This document shows positions 25,309 through 32,693 of a DNA stretch of 64,000 bases, piece by piece. Where the stretch lies: NCBI GenBank assembly GCA_963704815.1, contig CAVPHU010000010.1, positions 558,001 through 622,000 of the forward strand, in the 5' to 3' direction. Each line of letters starts with the position of its first letter. The first letter of the stretch is position 1. The notes under the pieces were generated by a model. It made no database searches. It was not told where the DNA came from and saw nothing but the letters and a program-made list of their open reading frames with translations. This DNA is from DATKWD01 sp963704815 (GTDB lineage: Bacteria > Actinomycetota > Acidimicrobiia > Acidimicrobiales > Salinilacustritrichaceae). A program made the translations under genes and the position numbers.

Positions 25309-26576
25309 TCGTCGGTCATGCCCTTCGGCGCCCGCTGCTTCATGAAGCCGAACAGGTAGCCGGCGACCCGGCGCATCTGGATCTCCTCGGCCCCTTCGGT
25401 GATCCGGTAGCGGCGGTGGTGGCGGTAGATGTGCTCGAAGGGCTTGTGCCGCGAGTAGCCGAGGCCGCCGTGGACCTGCATGGCCCGGTCGGCGGCTTCG
25501 CAGCACAGGCGATTCGACCAGTAGTTGCACATCGAGACCTTGTCGGACACGGCGAACGCACCCAGGGTGTCCATCTGCCACGCCGTCTTGTGGATGAAGG
25601 CGCGCAGCATCTCGCACTGGGTCTGGAGCTCGACGATCGGGAACTGGATGCCCTGGTTGGTGGCGAGCGCCTTGCCGAACGGCTTGCGCACCTTGGCGTA
25701 CTCGATCGACTCGCTGATGCAGTACTGCGCGGCGCCGAGGCTCGAGGCGGCCTGACGGATGCGATTCTCGTTGAAGAAGTGCTGGACGATCGCCAGTCCT
25801 CGACCTTCCTCACCCAGGATCGCCGAGTGCGGGATGCGCACGTCGGTCAGCGACACCCGGCCGTGGTCGGTCGGCATGTTGAACGTCCACAGGTACTCCT
25901 CGATCTTCAGCCCGGCGGTGTCCATCGGCACGAGGAAGGCGGTGATGCCGTTGCCGTCGCCGGCCTCGCCGGACGTCCTGGCCATGATCATGTCGCTGTG
26001 CGCCCGGTGGATGCCGGTGTTCCAGGTCTTCTCGCCGTTGATGACCCACTCGTCGCCGTCGCGGACCGCCGTGGTCTCCATATGGGTGGCATCCGAGCCG
26101 TGGTCGGGCTCGGTGATCCCGAAGGCGAATCCGCGCCGGCCTGCGGCCAGGTCGGGCACCCACTCGGCCTTCTGCTCTTCGCTGCCGTAGTGGGCCATGA
26201 GCAGCACGCCGACGTTGTTGCCGACGATCGAGTGCTCGTTCTGGAGATCGTTGTGCAGCCCGAGTCCCTTGACCGCCAGGTGCTCGCGGATGATGGCCAT
26301 GGCGAGGTTCGTGCCGTTCTGACCGCCGTACTCCTCGGGCAGCGCGTACCGGTAGTGGCCGGCCTCGTCGGCTCGGCGGCGGGCCTCGGCGAGCAGCTGC
26401 TCCCACTCCTCGTTGGGGAGACCTTCGCGGTCCCAGTCGGTGCGGGCGTCCTCCCGCCGGTGGTCGAAGAAGCGGATGTTGTCGTCGGCCTGTTCGAGCG
26501 GCTTGATCTCGCGCTCGATGAAGTCGTCGAGTTCGACGAGGTAGGCGGCGATGTCGGCGGGGATGTCGAAGTCCAT
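25305..26576 (-). CDS. Acyl-CoA dehydrogenase family protein
   Basis: 423 residues, intact. G-F-A-F-G-I-T-E-P-D-H-G-S-D-A-T-H-M is the FAD/acyl-CoA motif. The C-terminal domain has M-Q-V-H-G-G-L-G-Y-S-R-H and I-T-E-G-A-E-E-I-Q-M-R-R-V-A. The longer N-terminal region (about 45 residues before the usual start) and W-N-T-G-I-H-R-A-H-S are like the FadE branch found in actinobacteria with cyclic or branched substrates. FAD-dependent alpha,beta-dehydrogenation of an acyl-CoA. Confidence 0.92.
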   Translation of the reverse strand: MDFDIPADIAAYLVELDDFIEREIKPLEQADDNIRFFDHRREDARTDWDREGLPNEEWEQLLAEARRRADEAGHYRYALPEEYGGQNGTNLAMAIIREHLAVKGLGLHNDLQNEHSIVGNNVGVLLMAHYGSEEQKAEWVPDLAAGRRGFAFGITEPDHGSDATHMETTAVRDGDEWVINGEKTWNTGIHRAHSDMIMARTSGEAGDGNGITAFLVPMDTAGLKIEEYLWTFNMPTDHGRVSLTDVRIPHSAILGEEGRGLAIVQHFFNENRIRQAASSLGAAQYCISESIEYAKVRKPFGKALATNQGIQFPIVELQTQCEMLRAFIHKTAWQMDTLGAFAVSDKVSMCNYWSNRLCCEAADRAMQVHGGLGYSRHKPFEHIYRHHRRYRITEGAEEIQMRRVAGYLFGFMKQRAPKGMTDE

Positions 26577-26638
26577 CCGCGCCAGCTTGGCCGACAGCGG
26601 CCGACCCCGCTGACGGGCCGGGCCCTCAGCCTGCGGGA

Positions 26639-27541
26639 TCAGATTGCCAAACAGGTCGTGATGAGGTGGTCACGCAGGCCCTGCACGTCGACGTCGACGG
26701 CGGCGATCACGTTCGGCGGCCCGGTACCCACGCTTGCGACCGCCGAGTCATCGACCTCGATCTGGCGCGGCTCGACCGCGCTGAGACCTGGCTCGACGAG
26801 CAGCGCCGCGGTGAGCGGATCGTGCAACGCCACATGCGGGTGCGGGACACCGAACGAGTCGTGTTGGAAGTCGAGCCACTCGACGCAGAGATCGGCGACC
26901 GCTCGGTTCAGCGGTGAGCCGCCCGCCAGCAGATCGACGTCCCCGTCGGCCAACTGGGTCGTGATCGTGACCTCGATCGGCACGACGAGCGGCAGCGTCG
27001 GCCACGTGTGCTCGACGACCTTCTGGACGGCGACCGGGTCGTTCCACCAGTTCCATTCGGAGATGTGCGGGACCATGCCGGGCAGCATCACGTCGGTCAG
27101 CTTGCCGCCCATGACCGTCAGGCGCGGGAGGTCGAAGCCGTGGTCGACGAGCGCTCCGACGTTGGTGAGCGGGCCGATGGCCAGCATGACCTCGGGCCGC
27201 GCCGTGGCGATCGCTTCACCGAGCGCAGCGATGCGTTCGGCCCCACCGTCCTCCTGTTCGACCCGCATCGTCGGCGAGGGGTCGTCGAAGAGGCCCCGGC
27301 CCTCGTGGCCGAACATGACGCCGGCCCGCCGCTCGGTGATCGGTACACCGAGGCCGCTCAGCACCGGCACGTCGACGCCGGCGATCTCCAACAAGCGCTC
27401 GGCGATGCGCGACCGGAGCTCGACGTCGCCGAACACCGTCGACACGCCGACCAGCTCGAAGTTCGGGTGGGCGATCACATAGGCGAGCGTCAACGCATCG
27501 TCGACGTCGCTCCCGATGTCGGTGTCGATCCAGATCCGCAT
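26639..27541 (-). CDS. Nucleoside hydrolase (inosine-uridine preferring type)
   Basis: 300 residues. The N-terminal calcium-binding cluster I-D-T-D-I-G-S-D-V-D-D-A-L has two extra residues relative to the classical D-T-D-P-G-x-D-D-A. L-A-I-G-P-L-T-N-V and V-M-G-G-K are the further family motifs, and H-D-P-L-T-A-A-L-L is the distal Ca/active-site Asp. It cleaves N-glycosidic bonds of nucleosides for salvage or carbon use. TAGAGT lies exactly six bases before ATG 27541. A 51-bp palindrome lies upstream between it and the divergent YchJ-like gene. Confidence 0.93.
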   Translation of the reverse strand: MRIWIDTDIGSDVDDALTLAYVIAHPNFELVGVSTVFGDVELRSRIAERLLEIAGVDVPVLSGLGVPITERRAGVMFGHEGRGLFDDPSPTMRVEQEDGGAERIAALGEAIATARPEVMLAIGPLTNVGALVDHGFDLPRLTVMGGKLTDVMLPGMVPHISEWNWWNDPVAVQKVVEHTWPTLPLVVPIEVTITTQLADGDVDLLAGGSPLNRAVADLCVEWLDFQHDSFGVPHPHVALHDPLTAALLVEPGLSAVEPRQIEVDDSAVASVGTGPPNVIAAVDVDVQGLRDHLITTCLAI

Positions 27542-27547
27542 GCGCCG

Positions 27548-27553
27548 ACTCTA
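27548..27553 (-). promoter_or_regulatory. -10 hexamer of the nucleoside hydrolase gene
   Basis: TAGAGT on the minus strand, exactly six bases before ATG 27541; leaderless type. Confidence 0.55.
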
Positions 27554-27571
27554 GGACCGAAGACCGAAACC

Positions 27572-27622
27572 GATTCCTTGCTGCTGATTGACCGCCTGGT
27601 GGTCATTCAGCAGCAAGGAATC
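27572..27622. repeat. 51-bp palindromic repeat, copy 2 of 3
   Basis: Arms GATTCCTTGCTGCTGA / TCAGCAGCAAGGAATC are perfect over 16 bases, with one mismatch in the next six. It sits in a divergent promoter region, 19 bases outside the nucleoside hydrolase -10 and 14 bases before the YchJ-like -10, so it cannot be simply a terminator here. Confidence 0.9.
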
Positions 27623-27635
27623 CTGATGGTGGCGG

Positions 27636-27641
27636 TACGGT
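27636..27641 (+). promoter_or_regulatory. -10 hexamer of the YchJ-like gene
   Basis: TACGGT, exactly six bases before GTG 27648; leaderless type. Confidence 0.5.
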
Positions 27642-27647
27642 CTGCGG

Positions 27648-28034
27648 GTGGCGTGTCCGTGCGGAGTCGGGGTCGAGTACGAGTCGTGCTGCCGACCGTT
27701 CCATCGCGACGGAACCGCACCCACGGCGGTCGATCTGATGCGCTCGCGCTACTCGGCCTTCGTCTTCGAGGACGAGGCGTACCTGCTCGCGACGTGGCAT
27801 CCCGACACCCGACCATCGCAGGTCACGTTCCGGGCCGATCAGGAATGGACGTCGCTCGAGATCTTCGACACGACCGACGGCACCATGTTCGACGACGAGG
27901 GCACTGTGAGATTCGCGGCGTCGTTCTCGACTCCCGACGGCGACCGTCGCCTGCTCGAACTGAGCCGGTTCGTCCGCCACGACGGTCGGTGGATGTACGT
28001 CGAAGCGGTCGAAGCCGCCGTGGTCGACGACTGA
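27648..28034 (+). CDS. YchJ-like protein (UPF0225, SEC-C type N-terminus)
   Basis: 128 residues from GTG 27648. The N-terminus has the SEC-C-like zinc motif C-P-C-G-x8-C-C, followed by M-R-S-R-Y-S-A-F and the NTF2-like core T-W-H-P-D-T-R-P, L-S-R-F-V-R-H-D-G-R-W-M-Y. This is a complete UPF0225/YchJ protein. Function is not established; SEC-C motifs bind zinc and may mediate protein contacts. Confidence 0.88.
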   Translation: MACPCGVGVEYESCCRPFHRDGTAPTAVDLMRSRYSAFVFEDEAYLLATWHPDTRPSQVTFRADQEWTSLEIFDTTDGTMFDDEGTVRFAASFSTPDGDRRLLELSRFVRHDGRWMYVEAVEAAVVDD

Positions 28035-28050
28035 GCAGCCCCGGGGCTGA

Positions 28051-28056
28051 CACGAT
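28051..28056 (+). promoter_or_regulatory. -10-like hexamer upstream of 28063 gene
   Basis: CACGAT followed by exactly six bases (GGCGTC) and ATG 28063; leaderless type. The same CACGAT-N6 arrangement precedes gbsA. Confidence 0.45.
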
Positions 28057-28062
28057 GGCGTC

Positions 28063-29076
28063 ATGCCGCAGCTGACGCCGATGGACGAGTACTTCGTCCA
28101 CCAGATCCCCGAGCCGCTCCCGAACGTGGCCACCCACCACGACTTCTGGCGCGAGAGCGTCTTCTTCATCGCCCACCCGCCCGACGGTCTCGGCGACGTG
28201 ATCATCCTCACCCTCGCCCACTTCCCGAAGTCCGAGACGATGGATGCGATGCAGCTCGGCCGCATCGGCGACGACTGGATCTACTCGAAGTACGAGCGGC
28301 CCTACGACGGTGACCCGCACACGATGACCGCCGGGCCGGTGACGATCGACATCACCGAGCCGTTCCACAAGGTCGAGCTGCACGTCGACGACACCGACGA
28401 GTCGGCCTACGGGCTCGATCTCACGTTCACCGCGAGGACCCGCGAATACGGCCTGCGCCGCGGTACCCAGAAGGCCGGCCACGAGACGATCTGGGACCAG
28501 TCGCACATGCTGCAGTCGGGCTGGTACTCGGGCTCGATCACCAAGGACGGCGTGACCACCGAGGTCGACACCTGGTGGGGCCAGCGCGACCACTCGTGGG
28601 GGATCCGCGACCACTCACGCTGCCCGCTCTGGATGTGGTTCGCGATCCAGACCGAGGAGGGCATGTTCGGGGTCTGGCACTGGGAGTACCCGAACGGCGC
28701 CCGCATCTACACCGACGGGTGCTTCTGCCCGGCCGACGGCTCGGACCCGATCCCGGTCGTCGACTTCGACCACGGCGACCTGCACTGGACCGGCGAGGAC
28801 GGCAACGAGGTCAGCTACGGCCAGCACGGCCTCGAGGTACGCGGGCTGGCCGGCCATTGCGACCTGACCCTCGAAGGTGGAAGGAAGATCGGCTTCGACG
28901 CCCAAGGCCGCTGGGCGTTCCCCTACGGGCCGATGGGCGGCGGGCTGTCCGAGATGGAGTTCACCTCGACCGAGGGCCACACCGGCACGGCCATCTACGA
29001 GATCACCGGCGCCCACCACCACAAGTTCTTCCCGATCAAGCGATCACCCGAGCTGGTGCTGCCCCAATCGCACTGA
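28063..29076 (+). CDS. Conserved hypothetical protein, aromatic-rich beta protein
   Basis: 337 residues, rich in Trp, His and Tyr, with no signal peptide or membrane segment. Recognisable stretches are W-W-G-Q-R-D-H-S-W-G-I-R-D (about 170-182) and W-M-W-F-A-I-Q near 190. The W-G-x-R-D-H-S-W-G-x-R pattern is typical of a family of large uncharacterised proteins in actinobacteria and proteobacteria sometimes found beside lipid or steroid catabolism genes, and resembles CrtC/AttH-type lipocalin-like folds. Enzymatic role unknown. It lies 28 bases after the YchJ-like gene but has its own -10-like sequence. Confidence 0.75.
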   Translation: MPQLTPMDEYFVHQIPEPLPNVATHHDFWRESVFFIAHPPDGLGDVIILTLAHFPKSETMDAMQLGRIGDDWIYSKYERPYDGDPHTMTAGPVTIDITEPFHKVELHVDDTDESAYGLDLTFTARTREYGLRRGTQKAGHETIWDQSHMLQSGWYSGSITKDGVTTEVDTWWGQRDHSWGIRDHSRCPLWMWFAIQTEEGMFGVWHWEYPNGARIYTDGCFCPADGSDPIPVVDFDHGDLHWTGEDGNEVSYGQHGLEVRGLAGHCDLTLEGGRKIGFDAQGRWAFPYGPMGGGLSEMEFTSTEGHTGTAIYEITGAHHHKFFPIKRSPELVLPQSH

Positions 29077-29092
29077 GACCGCCCCTGTCTGC

Positions 29093-29599
29093 CTACTCCG
29101 CCGGCAGGCTCGACTGGCCGTTGGTGCCCCACCACGACGCCGTGAGCGTGAGGCCCTCGACCGAGGCACGCGGGAAGATCTCCTCGAAGGTGCGCTTGTA
29201 GCCGGTGTAGGCGATCTTCCAGTCGCCGTCGAGCTTCACGTAGCGGTCGGTGTAGAAGGCGGCGCCCTGGATCGACAGCCCCATGTCCTCCATGACCACG
29301 ATGTCCTCGAGCGCCCAGGTGCCAGTGGCCGTGTCGGGGCCGGTGAGGTCGATCTCGGGATGGTGCATCCGGTGGCTGCTGAGGAACGTCTCGGCCGCCA
29401 TGCCCCGCTTGATGAAGGCCACGATCTCGTCGCGGCCCGAGTGTGAGTACTTGCCGTTGCTGTACTCGGCGACGGCGTCCACGGTCAGAAGGCCGGCCAG
29501 TTCGTCCCACAGCTTCTGGTCGAGACAGCGGGCGTAGGCGTACTTGAGTCGCTTGATCGCTTCGATCTGGACGAGGTCGTCGAGGGTGAGATCAGCCAT
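29093..29599 (-). CDS. NTF2/SnoaL-like family protein
   Basis: About 168 residues from ATG 29599; TAGGGT lies exactly six bases before it. I-K-R-L-K-Y-A-Y-A-R-C-L-D, then G-R-D-E-I-V-A-F-I-K and S-S-H-R-M-H-H-P are the helix and strand landmarks of SnoaL-like cone folds. Such proteins are isomerases, dehydratases or non-catalytic partners; substrate unknown. Convergent with the 28063 gene. Confidence 0.85.
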   Translation of the reverse strand: MADLTLDDLVQIEAIKRLKYAYARCLDQKLWDELAGLLTVDAVAEYSNGKYSHSGRDEIVAFIKRGMAAETFLSSHRMHHPEIDLTGPDTATGTWALEDIVVMEDMGLSIQGAAFYTDRYVKLDGDWKIAYTGYKRTFEEIFPRASVEGLTLTASWWGTNGQSSLPAE

Positions 29600-29605
29600 C
29601 GTCAA

Positions 29606-29611
29606 ACCCTA
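29606..29611 (-). promoter_or_regulatory. -10 hexamer of the NTF2-like gene
   Basis: TAGGGT on the minus strand, inside the palindrome CCCTAGGG, exactly six bases before ATG 29599; leaderless type. Confidence 0.55.
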
Positions 29612-29664
29612 GGGTCCTCACACGATCTGCGGATCGAGATGTCGTGCGGTGTCGCAGTCACGTC

Positions 29665-30612
29665 CTATGGCAGCGGGCCGCGCTCCAGCACCTCAGCGGT
29701 GCGAGCTGCAGTCCGCCGGAGCTCGTCGGTGTTGCCGGTCCACAGGTTCCAACCGAAGTGGCTGGCTCCGATCTGAAGCTCGTAGCAGTGATGACGGACG
29801 GCGGCATCCACCAGCGATTCGGAACCCGCGAGCGAGTCGACCGTTCGGCCCCACACGTCGATGGCCTCGATGCCTGGGTACCAGCCGTCCCAGAACGTGC
29901 ACCATGCTGCGTCGAAGAGGAAGTCCCCCCGGACCGAGCACTTCCACGAGAAGATGGCGGTCACCTCCGAGGCGTCGTCGGCGACCAGCACGTTCTGGTG
30001 GAGCAGGTCGCCGTGCACGAGGTCGCGCCGTTCGGGGCAGGCGTCGAGCAGGTCGGCGATGCGCTGCTCGCACGCGACGAACAGCCGATCGAGGTCAGGG
30101 TCGGCGGACAACGTGGCCCGCCAGCCGCTGACCGGCAGGGTCGGGTCGTCGACCAGCCCACGGGTCAGCCACTCACGCCACGACTGACAGGGGCGGGCGG
30201 CCCCTGGTTCCCACGAGACCGGAACGCTCGGCTCGGCGGGAACCGAGCGCAGCCCTGTGAGCAGTCGCGTGAGCGCCGGCCCGGACCGCTCGGTCTCGTC
30301 GGGCTCGACGTGTTCGAGGAAGCGACCGTGGTGGCGCTCGGAGATGGCGTAGGCCATGCCGAGCGCCTCGCCGACCTCGAGCACGTTCGGCACGGGCAGG
30401 TCGGGTCCCGCGAACGCCATGGCGGCCCGGTCCATCTCGAAGCCCTCGCGCATCTTGCCGAGCCGGACCACGAGCGACCGGTCGCCGACCCGATAGCCGT
30501 ACGCCGACGACCAGAAGCCGCCGCTCAGCGCTTCGACGTCGCTCGCCGGCTCGTGGTGGAGATCGGCGAGGAATGCGGCGACGTCGGCCATCGCAGGTTC
30601 CGACGACGCCAT
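29665..30612 (-). CDS. Aminoglycoside phosphotransferase (APH)-family kinase-like protein
   Basis: 315 residues from ATG 30612. L-S-G-G-F-W-S-S-A-Y-G-Y is the nucleotide-binding loop, the catalytic loop is H-G-D-L-L-H-Q-N, and the metal-binding segment is F-S-W-K-C-S-V-R-G-D where the usual is I-D-W-x5-G-D. That substitution (missing first Asp) could lower activity. Small-molecule phosphotransferase of unknown substrate; antibiotic resistance should not be assumed. A truncated paralogue lies at 32130-32303. Confidence 0.82.
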   Translation of the reverse strand: MASSEPAMADVAAFLADLHHEPASDVEALSGGFWSSAYGYRVGDRSLVVRLGKMREGFEMDRAAMAFAGPDLPVPNVLEVGEALGMAYAISERHHGRFLEHVEPDETERSGPALTRLLTGLRSVPAEPSVPVSWEPGAARPCQSWREWLTRGLVDDPTLPVSGWRATLSADPDLDRLFVACEQRIADLLDACPERRDLVHGDLLHQNVLVADDASEVTAIFSWKCSVRGDFLFDAAWCTFWDGWYPGIEAIDVWGRTVDSLAGSESLVDAAVRHHCYELQIGASHFGWNLWTGNTDELRRTAARTAEVLERGPLP

Positions 30613-30675
30613 GACTCCATGCTCGCACGCCGTCGGACGGGACCGAAGGGCGTTCGGCGCAGTGAGAGGTCGGAC

Positions 30676-30681
30676 TACGTT
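30676..30681 (+). promoter_or_regulatory. TACGTT -10-like hexamer
   Basis: TACGTT 39 bases upstream of GTG 30721, which has a GAGGAGG ribosome site; leadered promoter class. Confidence 0.4.
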
Positions 30682-30720
30682 GAGCGATTCTGCCGTGGGG
30701 GCGGAGCTGAGGAGGTCAGC

Positions 30721-31470
30721 GTGAGCGAGCGGTTCGTGGACAAGGTGGCGATCGTGACCGGTGCCGGCGGTGGCATCGGCGAGGCATACGCCCGTGCCCT
30801 GCATGCCGAGGGTGCCAGCGTCGTCATCGCCGAACTCGCTGAAGACGCGGGGCGCGTGGTCGCCGACGACCTGGGCGAGCGAGCCTTGTTCGTCCGCACC
30901 GACGTGGGCGATCCGGACAGCACCGATGCCATGGCCGAGGCGACGATGGCGGCGTTCGGCCGCATCGATCATCTGGTGAACAACGCCGCCATCTTCGGCG
31001 ACATGGAGCTCGCCGGCCTCACCAACGTCGACTACGACTACCTCGACCGGTTCATGCAGGTGAACCTCATGGGTGCGCTCCACTGCACGCGCTCGGTCAT
31101 GCGGCCGATGGGCAAGGGTGGCGGTGGGTCGATCGTCAACCAGTCGTCGACGGCGGCGTGGATGGGCATCAGCGGCTTCTACGGCCTGGCGAAGGCGGGG
31201 ATGAACTTCCTCACCTCCGCGCTCGCCCACGAGCTCGCACGTCGCAACATCCGGGTCAACGCCATCGCACCCGGACCCACCGACACCGCGGCGATGAACA
31301 AGCAGGTGCCGGCCGACTTCCACGACCCGCTGATCGACAGCCTCGCCATCAAGCGGCTGGGCACCCCCGACGACCACGTGGGCCCGGTCCTGTTCCTGCT
31401 GTCCGACGAGGCCGCCTGGATGACCGGCCACGTCATGGCCGTCGACGGAGGTCAGATCACCCGGATCTGA
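30721..31470 (+). CDS. Short-chain dehydrogenase/reductase
   Basis: 249 residues from GTG 30721 with a strong GAGGAGG ribosome site. V-A-I-V-T-G-A-G-G-G-I-G-E cofactor loop, N-N-A-A-I, Ser in N-Q-S-S-T-A-A-W, Y-G-L-A-K catalytic Tyr/Lys, and the tail M-T-G-H-V-M-A-V-D-G-G are all standard. Classical SDR, cytoplasmic; substrate unknown. Its 3' end overlaps the convergent GNAT gene by 14 bases. Confidence 0.92.
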   Translation: MSERFVDKVAIVTGAGGGIGEAYARALHAEGASVVIAELAEDAGRVVADDLGERALFVRTDVGDPDSTDAMAEATMAAFGRIDHLVNNAAIFGDMELAGLTNVDYDYLDRFMQVNLMGALHCTRSVMRPMGKGGGGSIVNQSSTAAWMGISGFYGLAKAGMNFLTSALAHELARRNIRVNAIAPGPTDTAAMNKQVPADFHDPLIDSLAIKRLGTPDDHVGPVLFLLSDEAAWMTGHVMAVDGGQITRI

Positions 31471-32092
31471 TCAGTTCCTTGACGTAGAGCACGTTGCCGT
31501 CCATGCCGGTGCGTCGTTCGAACTCCGGATCGGTCACCGTCTCATGGGCAACGTATGCGCATCGTTCGTAGAGCCGGCGCGCCGGGTTCGTCGTGTACGT
31601 GTGCCAGTGCCACGCAAGGGGTGGTCCCGCTGCACGGCGAGGTCTTCGGCGAATGCGAGCAGGGTCGCTCCGATGCCCGTTCCACGATGTGCCGGCTGCA
31701 CGTGGAGCTCTGAGACCACCAGCGCATCCGACGGCTTCGTCGGCGCGACCCGGTCGGCCCAGGCGCATGGCCTTCGGGGCGGACAAGGCCCGCAGACCGA
31801 GCGCGCGGACTGCGTTGAGCGCGATCACCGGTGTGATCCGCATGGCGGATCGCCCGCACTGGACGATTCCGACGATCTCGGTGTCGATCACCGACACGAA
31901 GGTCTGTCGCCAGTTCTCCCCGGCTCGCCAGACGGCACGGAACATCGGCCGGAGCGCCTCGGAGTCGCGGACGCCGTACAGGGCAGAGGTGATGCGCCGC
32001 GTCTCCTGGTCGGGTTCGCCGAAGACCAGGTCGGCGACGGCATCGGACTCGCCTTCGGCCGCCGGCCGAATCGCGATGACGGACGCCCCCAT
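31457..32092 (-). CDS. GNAT-family N-acetyltransferase (two compensating frameshifts)
   Basis: The frame from ATG 32092 (M-G-A-S-V-I-A-I-R-P-A) reads well to M-R-L-G-R-P-G-R, and again from A-W-H-W-H-T-Y-T-T-N-P-A-R-R-L-Y-E to the stop. Between about 31775 and 31612 the family-like sequence is in another frame: V-V-S-E-L-H-V-Q-P-A-H-R-G-T-G-I-G-A, which holds the acetyl-CoA motif R-G-T-G-I-G-A. One inserted and one deleted base explain this. Without the fix the acetyl-CoA site would be lost. CAGACT stands eight bases before the ATG. Substrate unknown. Confidence 0.75.
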   Translation of the reverse strand: MGASVIAIRPAAEGESDAVADLVFGEPDQETRRITSALYGVRDSEALRPMFRAVWRAGENWRQTFVSVIDTEIVGIVQCGRSAMRITPVIALNAVRALGLRALSAPKAMRLGRPGRADEAVGCAGGLRAPRAAGTSWNGHRSDPARIRRRPRRAAGPPLAWHWHTYTTNPARRLYERCAYVAHETVTDPEFERRTGMDGNVLYVKELIRSG

Positions 32093-32129
32093 CGCATCAG
32101 AGTCTGGGCGGACTTGGCTGCAGAGGCCT

Positions 32130-32303
32130 CGAGCTTCTCGACGGCCGGGCGAATCGGGCGACGACCGATCGGTCGACCGCGCGATCGACGTAGGCCGACA
32201 ACCAGAAGCCGCAGCTCAGCGGGCCGAGGTCGCGGACCGGTTCGCCGTGGAACTCCGCGAGGAGCGCTGCCGCGTCGGGCAGCCATGGTGTCGACGAGGC
32301 CAC
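32130..32303 (-). pseudogene. Remnant of an APH-family gene (paralogue of 29665-30612)
   Basis: From GTG 32303 the peptide V-A-S-S-T-P-W-L-P-D-A-A-A-L-L-A-E-F then G-P-L-S-C-G-F-W-L-S-A-Y aligns with the N-terminus of the 315-residue protein (M-A-S-S-E-P-A-M-A-D-V-A-A-F-L-A-D-L then A-L-S-G-G-F-W-S-S-A-Y). Even the upstream bases encoding A-C-E-H-G match. Only about 55 residues remain; catalytic and metal loops are absent. It lies directly upstream of the GNAT gene, so the remainder was probably replaced or deleted. Confidence 0.75.
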
Positions 32304-32637
32304 GGCCCCGTGCTCGCAGGCCTGTAGCCGTGTTGATGCGCAACCCCCATCGCAGAGCGACTTCGCGAGTTCGGTGCACCGGAGGAGCAGAACCAAGATG
32401 CGTGGGAGCGTCGCGGCATCGGCAGGTCAGCTTCGCCTTTCTGTCGGAGCAAGGATGTCGGCCAACGGACTGGCCGAAGCAACGAGTCAGGATGTCGAAG
32501 AGTTCGCAGCGATCGACTCAGCTCACGGGTGCCGTCTCGCTCACTCGCTGATCCCTCGTTCGGGTCCAATGACGTGGCCCCTTTCGGCGACCTCCTCAGT
32601 CGGCGCGGAGTCGTGGCGGAAGATGCCGAACGCGCAG
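32304..32637. other. Intergenic stretch without a recognisable gene
   Basis: Lies between the phosphotransferase remnant and the hairpin after the FN3 gene. Several frames are open but short and show no family motif. No repeat family of this window was seen in it. Confidence 0.5.
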
Positions 32638-32663
32638 CGCCCGCTCCCAGCGGGGAGCGGGCG
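32638..32663 (-). terminator. Hairpin downstream of the FN3 gene
   Basis: CGCCCGCTCCC, loop AGCG, GGGAGCGGGCG: a perfect 11-bp stem with a 4-base loop, starting 30 bases after the FN3 stop. There is no T-run, so if it terminates it does so as a U-less hairpin of the kind reported in actinobacteria. Confidence 0.5.
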
Positions 32664-32693
32664 ATGGGTCCCGGGTTCAGCTGGTCCCGGGGA

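Noticed and set aside
25281..27482. A 733-codon open frame on the plus strand
   Set aside because: Antisense to the acyl-CoA dehydrogenase and nucleoside hydrolase genes; low-complexity valine/glycine/arginine composition and no motif.
29665..30612. Aminoglycoside resistance gene
   Set aside because: The APH fold is common in small-molecule kinases; the metal-binding motif is altered and nothing links it to antibiotics.
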